In this document: positions 30,931 through 38,069 of the stretch, piece by piece
How positions within the stretch are numbered: the first letter of the stretch is position 1
How the letters are laid out: every line of letters starts with the position of its first letter
Source of the DNA: Nocardioides perillae
Lineage (GTDB): Bacteria > Actinomycetota > Actinomycetes > Propionibacteriales > Nocardioidaceae
Length of the DNA stretch: 64,000 nucleotides
Assembly: GCF_013409425.1 (NCBI RefSeq)
Contig: NZ_JACCAC010000001.1
Coordinates: 1,302,001 to 1,366,000, forward strand
Direction of reading: 5' to 3'
Translations under genes and position numbers: made by a program
Notes under the pieces: generated by a model
What the model was told of the DNA's origin: nothing
Database searches by the model: none
Seen by the model: only the letters and a program-made list of their open reading frames with translations

Positions 30931-31353
30931 ATGAGCACGATGACGATCGACCCCACCTTCCTGAGCCCCGCCCGCACGACTCAGGGCCGCACGACTCAGG
31001 GCCGCACGAGCCAGGGCCGTACGACGCCCGCTCGCCGCCCTGCCGCGGCCCGCGGCGAGCTGCGGCTCACCCGCCGCGGCCGGCTGGTGGTCTTCGGGCT
31101 CTGCCTCGCCGTCGTGCTGGGCGCCGCGCTCTTCCTGGGCCAGTCGTCGGTCGCCACCGACCGCCCGGGCACCGACGTGCCGACCGAGGTCATCACCGTC
31201 GGCACCGGCGACACGCTGTGGGAGATCGCGAGCGAGCGCGCCGCGACCGGCTCCGACATCCGCGAGGTGATGGTGCAGATCGAGCGGCTCAACGCCCTCG
31301 AGTCCGCCGCCCTCGACGCGGGCCAGCGCCTGCGGGTGCCGCTCGCCGGCTGA
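30931..31353 (+). CDS. LysM domain membrane protein, probable SOS-induced division suppressor
   Basis: A 140-residue protein with a basic cytoplasmic tail, one membrane segment (about 51-70) and an outer LysM domain (about 86-138, VITVGTGDTLWEIASE). In Bacillus yneA and mycobacterial Rv2719c (chiZ), next to lexA, proteins of this build delay division during DNA damage. The LexA boxes in its promoter support the same role. The tail carries three copies of a TTQGR pentapeptide from a 15-base tandem repeat. The ATG has a GGAGG site; a longer frame crosses the promoter and is rejected. LysM would bind peptidoglycan. Confidence 0.85.
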   Translation: MSTMTIDPTFLSPARTTQGRTTQGRTSQGRTTPARRPAAARGELRLTRRGRLVVFGLCLAVVLGAALFLGQSSVATDRPGTDVPTEVITVGTGDTLWEIASERAATGSDIREVMVQIERLNALESAALDAGQRLRVPLAG

Positions 31354-31385
31354 TCGTCGTCCCGCCGGGCCCCACGCCCGGCGTC

Positions 31386-31492
31386 GTGCCGACCTTGCTC
31401 GGTCGGCACCACGGACGCCCGCGGGTCGCCTCGACCCCGACCTGCGGACCTGGGGAAGACGGAGGGCGGGACACCCCACGGTCCCGCCCTCC
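31386..31492 (+). terminator. Tandem hairpins after the LysM gene
   Basis: GTGCCGACC/GGTCGGCAC (31386-31394 with 31401-31409) and a stronger GGAGGGCGGGAC/GTCCCGCCCTCC (31461-31472 with 31481-31492) follow the LysM stop. They also stand behind the converging small membrane protein gene and may end both transcripts. Confidence 0.7.
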
Positions 31493-31578
31493 GGCCACGT
31501 CCGGGGTCGGCGAGCGCCCCGACCCTCCCCGAGCCAACCAGCGCCGCAGCCGAGCCGGCCCACCCGAGCAGCAGCGCC

Positions 31579-31902
31579 TCAGCGCGCGGCGCGCCGCCCG
31601 CCCTTGGCGCGCGGACCCGCCGCCGGGTCGCGCACCAGCCCGAGGGCGCGGGCGAGCATCGTCACCAGCATGAGCGCGACGAAGAGGCACGCGATCGCCC
31701 CGAGGCTCGCGAGCGCGAGGAAGGCCCACGCCGAGCCCTGCCCGCCGCGCGCGGTGGCGCCGAAGTCGATGGCCGAGCGCACGAGGTAGAACCACGCCAG
31801 CGTGGTGAGCGCGGTGCCGAGCACCATCGCGACGACCCGGCCGCGGCTGCCGGGGGCGCTGCGGGGCGCGGCCCGGCGCGGGGCTGCGCGCTTGCCGCTC
31901 AC
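31579..31902 (-). CDS. Small membrane protein of unknown function
   Basis: About 107 residues with a basic Arg/Ala/Pro N-terminus, two membrane segments (VVAMVLGTALTTLAWFYLV and AFLALASLGAIACLFVALML) and a basic C-terminus. I recognise no family. The start is uncertain: GTG at 31902 (MSGKRAAPRR) is used, while a GTG at 31944 would add 14 residues. It reads away from the regulatory pair at 32025-34857. Confidence 0.55.
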   Translation of the reverse strand: MSGKRAAPRRAAPRSAPGSRGRVVAMVLGTALTTLAWFYLVRSAIDFGATARGGQGSAWAFLALASLGAIACLFVALMLVTMLARALGLVRDPAAGPRAKGGRRAAR

Positions 31903-32024
31903 CGGCGGCCCACCGCTCGCCCACCTCGTCGCTGCACGCCGCACCCTCCCACGAGGCCATCTTCCCCGACGACGGTGACGTGGGACGGGCGACGTGCGGG
32001 CGGGTGTGGCCCTACCGTGTGGCC

Positions 32025-33047
32025 GTGGTGCAGGAGCAGGTGACCGACGGCCTGGAGTCGGCCAGCGACGTCGACGGGGTCGCGACCGCCGTGCTGCACC
32101 TGCTGACCGCCCGGCCCGACGCCGTGCGCGCGGGCCTCGCCGTCGCGGAGGGTGGCGGCCGCCGGCTGCTGCTGTGCCTGAGCGACACCCTGCTCCCCGA
32201 CGCCGACGGCACCCCGGGCGCGCCCGCGTGGTGCGAGATCGACGCCTACGACGACGTGCCGCTGACCCGCGCCGTGCGCACCGGCCGCACGGTCGCGGGG
32301 GCCCTGGACACGCTCGCGCTGCCGGAGGCCTTCGTCGAGCGCCAGCGCGGCTTCGGCGTCAGCGCGATCGTCGCCGCGCCGCTCGACGCCGAGCGGCGCT
32401 GCGGCGCGCTCGCCCTCTTCCTGGCCCGGCCACCGGCCCCCGAGGACCGAGCCGCCGTCGAGGTGCTCGCCGCCCGGGCAGCGACCGCTCTCCAGCGGCT
32501 GCGCGGCGCTGCGGTCGGCGACCCCGTCGAGGCCGACGACGGCACCGACGACACCGACGACACCGACGGGGGCGGCCACGGGCGGGCGGCGCGGCTGCGG
32601 CTCCCGGGTGAGCCCGTCGCCCCCGGCGCCGCCCGGCGCTTCGTGCGCGCGCGGCTGGGAGAGTGGGGCGTCGACGACGACGTGGTCGACGACGCACTGC
32701 TCTGCGTCTCCGAGCTCGTCACCAACGCTGTTGTGCACACCGGCACCACCGTCGACGTCGACGTCGCGGTGGAGGACGTGGTCGGCGGCGCACGGGTCGT
32801 GCTCGGGGTGCGCGACCACGGCAGCCGCCCGGTCGACCCGCGTGCGCTGGTCGCGGCCGTCCGCGGCGGTGACGCAGGGGGCCCCGCCGACCTGGTCGTC
32901 TCCGGCCGCGGCCTCGGCCTGCTCGACGCGCTCAGCAGCGAGTGGGGGGCCGAGGCGGGCAGCCCGGACGGCCCTGGTCTGCGGGTCTGGTGCGTCTTCG
33001 CCGCCGACGACCCCGGTGCCGACCACGTGGGCGGCTCGGGGAGATGA
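32025..33047 (+). CDS. GAF domain and HATPase_c (RsbW-like) regulatory protein
   Basis: About 340 residues. The first half resembles a GAF domain (about 10-165). An acidic Asp/Thr linker follows, then a histidine-kinase-like ATPase domain of the anti-sigma RsbW/SpoIIAB type: N-box ELVTNAVVH (E230, N234), DHGSRP (D264), and GRGLGLLDAL as the ATP lid. Such proteins act as serine kinases or bind anti-sigma antagonists. The next gene encodes a PP2C phosphatase, the usual opposing partner. A -10-like TACCGT (32013-32018) suggests a leaderless start near 32025 or 32028. No sigma factor or STAS gene is nearby. Confidence 0.72.
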   Translation: MVQEQVTDGLESASDVDGVATAVLHLLTARPDAVRAGLAVAEGGGRRLLLCLSDTLLPDADGTPGAPAWCEIDAYDDVPLTRAVRTGRTVAGALDTLALPEAFVERQRGFGVSAIVAAPLDAERRCGALALFLARPPAPEDRAAVEVLAARAATALQRLRGAAVGDPVEADDGTDDTDDTDGGGHGRAARLRLPGEPVAPGAARRFVRARLGEWGVDDDVVDDALLCVSELVTNAVVHTGTTVDVDVAVEDVVGGARVVLGVRDHGSRPVDPRALVAAVRGGDAGGPADLVVSGRGLGLLDALSSEWGAEAGSPDGPGLRVWCVFAADDPGADHVGGSGR

Positions 33048-33099
33048 CCACCTGTTCGGGGCGCAGCCACCGTCGCCCGCAGGGGCTACGATCGAGCGC

Positions 33100-34857
33100 A
33101 TGACCCACCCCTCGGGACGGTCCGACGGGTCTGGGTTTACCACGCCGCCACCCGTCGTGCCGCCGCAGCCCGCCCGCAGCGCCGCGCCCGCGACCGCGTC
33201 GACCGGCCCCACCGCCACGCTGAGCCCGGGCTCGGTGCTCGAGCACGCGCCGTACGGCGTGCTGGTCGGCGACCTCTCCGGCGCGCTGCTCTCGTGGAAC
33301 CGCGCCGCGGCCGAGCTGCTCGGGCTCGACGAGGCGGCGATGGGCTCGGCGATCTCGTCGTGGTTCGGCGACCCGACGCCGGTCGACGACGCCTTCGGGC
33401 TGGCGCAGGCCGGCCTGCTCGACGGCCGCTCTCCCACGCACCTCGTCCACACCCGCGACGGCGCCGTCCACGAGATCACCGCGGTGCCCACGCGGCTCGA
33501 GGGCGAGCAGTCGGCGGTGCTGGTGCTCATCAACGACGTCACCGAGCGCACCCGTGCGGTCAACCGCCACGACCGGCTCAAGGCGCAGGTCGCGCTGCTC
33601 AACCAGGTCTCGGAGACCCTGAGCGGCGCGCCCGACGCCGACGAGGCGATGGACCGCCTCGCCCAGCTCGTCGTGCCGCGGATGGCCGACTGGGTCACGA
33701 TGAACACCTACGACGAGCGCGGCCGCACGGTGCGCAGCCACGTGCTCCACAGCGACCCCGACTTCGCCGCGCTGGCCGCGGTGACCGGCGACGAGCTGCC
33801 CGACGCGGTCTCCGAGGAGCTGCCCAGCCGCCGCCTGGCGCGCGGCGAGCCGGCGATCCTCATCGAGCGCGTCACCGAGGAGCACCTCGAGGCCTTCGTG
33901 CCCGACCCCGAGGTGCGCGCCATGCTGCGCGACCTCGACGTGCACAGCGCGATGGCCGTGCCGATGCCCGGCACCAGCCGGGTCATGGGCTCGATGGTGC
34001 TGGTCAACCGGGCCGCCTCGCCCACCTTCACCGCCGAGGACCTCGCGGTCGCCACCGAGCTGGCCCGCCGCGGCGGCGTCGCGCTCGAGCGGGTCGCGGC
34101 CGCAGCCGAGCAGCGCGAGCTCGCGACCGCCCTGCAGGCGAGCATGCTCACCGAGCCGCCGGTGCTGCCCGACGCCGAGGTCGAGGTGCGCTACGAGCCG
34201 GCCTCGCACGCGGCGCAGGTCGGCGGCGACTGGTACGACGTCTTCGTCGAGCGCAGCGGCTCCGTCGTGCTCTCCATCGGCGACGTCAGCGGCCACGACC
34301 CGCAGGCCGCCGCGATGATGGGCCAGATCCGCGCGCTCCTGCGCGGCCTGGCCTTCGGCACCGAGTCGGGCCCCGCCGACCTGCTGACCCACCTCGACAC
34401 CACCCTCGACGCCCTCGGCATGCGGGCGACCGCCACGTCGGTCGTTGCGCGCCTGCTCCCGGCCGGCGACGACGGCAGCCGCGTCGTGGCGTGGTCCAAC
34501 GCCGGCCACCTGCCGCCGGTGCTGGTGCCGGCACCGGTCGACGGCGTGCGCCAGCCCGCCCGCGCGCTGGAGAGCCCGCCCAACGTGCTGCTCGGGCTGT
34601 GGCCGGAGGCCGCCCGCGACGAGCACCGCGTGGAGCTGGAGCCCGGCGCCGTGCTGCTCTTCTACACCGACGGCCTCGTCGAGCGGCGCCGCGAGGTGAT
34701 CGACGCCGGCGTCGGCCGGCTGCTCTCCGCCGTCGACGCGCTGGCGGTCGGCGACGACCTCCCGCTCGGCGAGCTGTGCGACTCGCTGCTCGAGAAGCTG
34801 CTGCCCGGCCAGGGCGACGACGACGTCGCGCTGCTGGCCGTGCGGCTGCGCGGCTGA
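33100..34857 (+). CDS. PAS-GAF-PP2C (SpoIIE-type) serine phosphatase
   Basis: A 585-residue signalling phosphatase. A low-complexity tail is followed by PAS (about 45-155, VLEHAPYGVLVGDLSGALLSWNRAAAELLG), GAF (about 165-335) and the SpoIIE phosphatase domain (about 355-583). Metal-binding motifs are GGDWYD (375-380), GDVSGHD (394-400), SNAGH, YTDGL and the terminal DDDVALL. It likely dephosphorylates an anti-sigma antagonist in answer to a signal sensed by PAS or GAF. The ATG sits 8 bases after a TACGAT -10 box, so the transcript is probably leaderless. Confidence 0.87.
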   Translation: MTHPSGRSDGSGFTTPPPVVPPQPARSAAPATASTGPTATLSPGSVLEHAPYGVLVGDLSGALLSWNRAAAELLGLDEAAMGSAISSWFGDPTPVDDAFGLAQAGLLDGRSPTHLVHTRDGAVHEITAVPTRLEGEQSAVLVLINDVTERTRAVNRHDRLKAQVALLNQVSETLSGAPDADEAMDRLAQLVVPRMADWVTMNTYDERGRTVRSHVLHSDPDFAALAAVTGDELPDAVSEELPSRRLARGEPAILIERVTEEHLEAFVPDPEVRAMLRDLDVHSAMAVPMPGTSRVMGSMVLVNRAASPTFTAEDLAVATELARRGGVALERVAAAAEQRELATALQASMLTEPPVLPDAEVEVRYEPASHAAQVGGDWYDVFVERSGSVVLSIGDVSGHDPQAAAMMGQIRALLRGLAFGTESGPADLLTHLDTTLDALGMRATATSVVARLLPAGDDGSRVVAWSNAGHLPPVLVPAPVDGVRQPARALESPPNVLLGLWPEAARDEHRVELEPGAVLLFYTDGLVERRREVIDAGVGRLLSAVDALAVGDDLPLGELCDSLLEKLLPGQGDDDVALLAVRLRG

Positions 34858-34930
34858 GCCCTGGTCGTGGCACCGCCGGCGCGCGCCTGCCCCGTCGAGC
34901 TCGAGCTGCAGCCGCAGCGGAGGCCGTGAC

Positions 34931-35443
34931 GTGGAGGTGCTGCCCGACGTCGCCGCGCCCGGCCTCGACGTGCTCTTCTGCGGTCTCGCCGGCGCCGAGA
35001 GCATTAAGCTCCGCGACCACCGCTATGAGGGGCCCGGCAACTCCTTCTGGGACTCGCTGCACCGCTCCGGCTTCACCCCGCGCCGCCTCGCGCCGGAGGA
35101 GGACGGCACCGTCACGGCGTACGGCGTGGGGCTGACCGACCTCGTCGGCCACTGGGACCCGCGCTGGGTCGAGGTCGACCGGCTGGTGGCGCTGTGCGAG
35201 CAGACCGAGCCGGAGTGGCTGGCCTTCACCAGCAAGGGCGCGGCCGGCGAGGCCGCCCGGGCGCTTGGGGTGCGCCCGCTGGCGGCGGCCACCCGCCTCG
35301 GCCCGCAGTCGTGGTCGGTGGGGCCGGCGCAGGTGTTCGTGCTGCCGGGGGTGAGCGCGGCCAACCAGCGCCGCGACTACGACGGGCGGCCCACGCGGCT
35401 GTCGTGGTGGGCAGACCTCGCGATGCTGTGCGGCCGGGCCTGA
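34931..35443 (+). CDS. MUG/TDG-type mismatch-specific DNA glycosylase
   Basis: A 170-residue member of the uracil-DNA glycosylase superfamily, removing uracil or thymine from G:U or G:T mismatches in base excision repair. Family order is visible: LDVLFCGLAG (motif A region), PGNSFWDSLHRSGFTPRRLAPEE, YGVGLTDLV, LAFTSKGAA and VFVLPGVSAAN (motif B region). Motif A reads GLAGAES rather than the GINPG of E. coli Mug, and motif B lacks the NPSG form, so activity may differ. It starts with GTG 73 bases after the phosphatase gene. Confidence 0.78.
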   Translation: MEVLPDVAAPGLDVLFCGLAGAESIKLRDHRYEGPGNSFWDSLHRSGFTPRRLAPEEDGTVTAYGVGLTDLVGHWDPRWVEVDRLVALCEQTEPEWLAFTSKGAAGEAARALGVRPLAAATRLGPQSWSVGPAQVFVLPGVSAANQRRDYDGRPTRLSWWADLAMLCGRA

Positions 35444-35483
35444 CCGGGCCCTAGACTCCGCGGCGAGGGGTGGGGGACACAGC

Positions 35484-37040
35484 ATGGGAGCAGCGGTGGC
35501 ACGGGTGCGCGCACGACGGCGGGACGTCGCGGTGCTGGTGGTGGTCCTCGCGACCCTCGCGGCGCTGGTGGCCTGGGCGGTGCCCACGGCCGGGCCCGAC
35601 GGTCGGCAGGTCGCGGCGCCCCTCGGGGCCCAGGCGGTGGCCGCCACGGGCACGCCCGTCGCGGCGGAGACGGCGCCGGGCCGGCGCCGGCCCAACGTCG
35701 TGGTCTTCCTCGTCGACGACATGCGCGCCGACGAGCTGCGGTGGATGCCGCAGACGCGCCGGCTGCTCGCCGAGCGCGGGCTGACCTATCGTCAGGCGCT
35801 CTCGCCGCACCCGCTGTGCTGCCCGGCGCGCGCGGGGCTGCTCACCGGGCAGTACGCGCAGAACAACGGCGTGCAGCACAACAAGGGCCTGCGCGGCGGC
35901 TACCAGTCCTTCGACCCGCGCTCGACGGTGGCGACCTGGCTGAAGCGCGCGGGCTACCGCACCGGCTTCGTCGGCAAGCACCTCAACCGCTACGAGCGCT
36001 CCGGGCGCCTCGACCCCGGCTGGGACCGCTTCCTGCCGCTGGTCGGGCACACCTACGAGTTCGTCCGCTTCCGCTTTCGCGGCGAGGCGGCCCGCAACGG
36101 CTACGTCACGCGCGCGATCCAGGCACGCACGCGCCGGCTGGTGGAGGAGTTCGCGCCCGGGCGTCGGCCCTTCTTCGTGCTGGCCGACCACCTCGCGCCG
36201 CACGGCACCAACATCGGCGGCGTCACCGGCCCGCCGGTGCCCGAGCAGCGCTACGCGACGGCGTACGCCGGCACGCGGCCGCCGTCCTTCGACGACCCGG
36301 CCTACGACGAGGCCGACACGAGCGACAAGCCCGGGGGACTGGGGCAGTGGGGGCGCGTCGACGACGACGAGACGCGCCGCGAGTTCCTCGCGCGCATCCG
36401 CTCGCTGGCCTCGGTCGACGACGCGGTGGGCCAGACGGTCGCGACGCTGCGGCGCCTCGGCGAGCTCGACGACACGGTGCTGGTCTTCACCTCCGACAAC
36501 GGCTACGCGCTGGGCGAGCACCGCTACCACGGCAAGAACCTCCTCAGCGACGAGGTGCTGCGGGTGCCGTTGCTCGTGCGCGGCCCGGGCGTGCCCGTCG
36601 GGGCCGTCGACGACCGCCACGCCACCCTGCTCGACCTGACCGCCACGATCGTCGACCTCGCCGACGCCCGCCCGGGGCTGCGCCTCGACGGTGCGTCGCT
36701 GGTGCCCGGGTGGGGTGCCAGGTCCGGCGGGGCGTCGGCGTGGCGGGACACGACGCTGGTGCAGACCGGGGAGCTGGCGCAGCGCGGCGACCCCGCGAGC
36801 GGCTGGTCGTGGCGCGGGGTGCTCACCGAGCGCTACTCCTTCGGCTACGACCCGCAGCGGCCCAGCGTGCGGTTCCTCTACGACCGGCTGGTCGACCCCC
36901 ACGAGCTCGACAACCGCGCCGAGCACCCGGCGTACGCCGCCGTGCGCGTCGAGCTCGCCCGGCGCACCCGCCTGCTCGGCGCCTGCGCCGGCGCGGACTG
37001 CCGCCCCACCTTCGGCCCCCTCCCCGAGCCCGTCGGCTAG
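35484..37040 (+). CDS. Membrane-anchored or secreted sulfatase
   Basis: A 518-residue sulfatase that would cleave sulfate esters outside the cell. One N-terminal hydrophobic segment (about 14-33) is a signal or anchor. VVVFLVDDMRAD gives metal Asp D78 and D79, and LCCPARAGLLTG contains the CxPxR motif with C112, which a formylglycine-generating enzyme must convert. Further ligands lie in GKHLNRY, HLAPHG and TSDNGYALGEHRYHGKN. The substrate is unknown. A -10-like TAGACT (35452-35457) precedes the ATG. The 37041-37212 stretch behind it shows no gene or clear terminator. Confidence 0.88.
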   Translation: MGAAVARVRARRRDVAVLVVVLATLAALVAWAVPTAGPDGRQVAAPLGAQAVAATGTPVAAETAPGRRRPNVVVFLVDDMRADELRWMPQTRRLLAERGLTYRQALSPHPLCCPARAGLLTGQYAQNNGVQHNKGLRGGYQSFDPRSTVATWLKRAGYRTGFVGKHLNRYERSGRLDPGWDRFLPLVGHTYEFVRFRFRGEAARNGYVTRAIQARTRRLVEEFAPGRRPFFVLADHLAPHGTNIGGVTGPPVPEQRYATAYAGTRPPSFDDPAYDEADTSDKPGGLGQWGRVDDDETRREFLARIRSLASVDDAVGQTVATLRRLGELDDTVLVFTSDNGYALGEHRYHGKNLLSDEVLRVPLLVRGPGVPVGAVDDRHATLLDLTATIVDLADARPGLRLDGASLVPGWGARSGGASAWRDTTLVQTGELAQRGDPASGWSWRGVLTERYSFGYDPQRPSVRFLYDRLVDPHELDNRAEHPAYAAVRVELARRTRLLGACAGADCRPTFGPLPEPVG

Positions 37041-37212
37041 GTCGGACTGCTCCGCCCCGGCTCACCCCCAGGGCCGGTGTCGGTGGTCCCTGGCAGGCTC
37101 CGCGACACGCCGGGAGCACCTCCTCGCCGACCCCTCGCAGCGCTCTGACCTGCGGTTTCGCGACCGCCGTGCAGACCCGTCCAGACAACCGTCAGGACAC
37201 GCCGCGAGCGGG

Positions 37213-37241
37213 TTGCGCGGCTGGTGGCCCGGGCGTACTGT
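37213..37241 (+). promoter_or_regulatory. Promoter of nrdR-nrdJ
   Basis: TTGCGC (37213-37218), a 17-base spacer and TACTGT (37236-37241) place the transcription start near 37248, at the edge of the first NrdR box. Repressor binding would therefore block transcription directly. Confidence 0.6.
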
Positions 37242-37246
37242 CACCA

Positions 37247-37288
37247 CCACATCTAGTACTTACAGCCGTGTAGTTATCCACATCTAGT
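37247..37288. promoter_or_regulatory. Paired NrdR boxes and an embedded DnaA box
   Basis: CCACATCTAGT occurs at 37247-37257 and 37278-37288, exactly 31 bases (three helical turns) apart, the known spacing of paired NrdR sites. On the other strand both read ACTAGATGTGG, close to the actinobacterial ACACTAGAT half-site. A perfect DnaA box TTATCCACA lies at 37274-37282 and overlaps the second site. Confidence 0.7.
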
Positions 37289-37422
37289 GCACAGCCGGAT
37301 GCGGAAGACCCACAGGGACATGGCTGTTCTCCACAGGTAGACCCACAGTTCCATCCCCAGACCAGCCCCTCGCGGAGGGGTTGTCGAGCGCGCCCTGCAC
37401 ACCCCGGAGAGGAGGCCCCGCG

Positions 37423-37908
37423 ATGCACTGCCCGTTCTGCCGGCACACCGACACCCGGGTCCTCGACAGCCGGGTCGCCGACGACGGCGGCGCGATCCGC
37501 CGGCGCCGCACCTGCAGCGCCTGCGAGAAGCGCTTCACCACGGTGGAGCAGATGCAGCTCGCGGTGATCAAGCGGTCGGGGGCCAGCGAGCCCTTCAACC
37601 GCGAGAAGGCCGTCTCGGGCGTCCGGAAGGCCTGCAAGGGCCGCCCGGTCTCCGCCGACGACCTCAGCCGCCTCGGCCAGCAGGTCGAGGACGCACTGCG
37701 CTGCCTCGGCTCGGCCGAGGTGCCCGCCCACGAGGTGGGCCTGGCCATCCTCGGGCCGCTGCGGCAGCTCGACGAGGTCGCCTACCTCCGCTTCGCCTCG
37801 GTCTACCGCTCCTTCACCTCCGCCGAGGACTTCGAGCGCGAGATCGACATGCTGCGCCTCGAGCGGGCTACCGCCCCGGCAGGCGACGCCGCAGCCCCTC
37901 CGGGCTGA
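37423..37908 (+). CDS. nrdR: Transcriptional repressor NrdR
   Basis: A 161-residue regulator of ribonucleotide reductase genes. A zinc ribbon (C3, C6, C31, C34; MHCPFC and CSACEKRF) binds DNA, and an ATP-cone (about 49-139) senses ATP and dATP. With dATP bound, NrdR represses nrd genes. The ATG at 37423 has a GAGAGGAGG site. It sits behind its own NrdR boxes and is followed on the same strand by nrdJ, its expected target. Confidence 0.96.
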   Translation: MHCPFCRHTDTRVLDSRVADDGGAIRRRRTCSACEKRFTTVEQMQLAVIKRSGASEPFNREKAVSGVRKACKGRPVSADDLSRLGQQVEDALRCLGSAEVPAHEVGLAILGPLRQLDEVAYLRFASVYRSFTSAEDFEREIDMLRLERATAPAGDAAAPPG

Positions 37909-37917
37909 CCTCAGACC

Positions 37918-37951
37918 GCCCGGCACGTAGTGGGGAAGCTGCGTGCCGGGC
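37918..37951 (+). other. Hairpin between nrdR and nrdJ (possible attenuator)
   Basis: GCCCGGCACG (37918-37927) and CGTGCCGGGC (37942-37951) pair around a 14-base loop just after the nrdR stop. It may reduce read-through into nrdJ or protect a processed RNA end. No cobalamin riboswitch features are visible in the 160-base gap. Confidence 0.45.
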
Positions 37952-38069
37952 GCACCACCTCTTCCTCCGAGCACCCGCGAGACCCAGCGCGACCGCACCA
38001 CCCCGGGACCAGCCAGACCGCCCGGACCACACGACGTACACGAACCACCAGCCGAGGAGACGACAGCAC

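Noticed and set aside
37274..37282. DnaA box as part of a replication origin
   Set aside because: Only one perfect box and one near match are present, with no cluster, AT-rich region or dnaA/dnaN genes; a regulatory site is more likely.
37909..38069. Cobalamin riboswitch before nrdJ
   Set aside because: The gap is short and lacks the B12-box and expected structure; class II reductase genes are not usually controlled by it.
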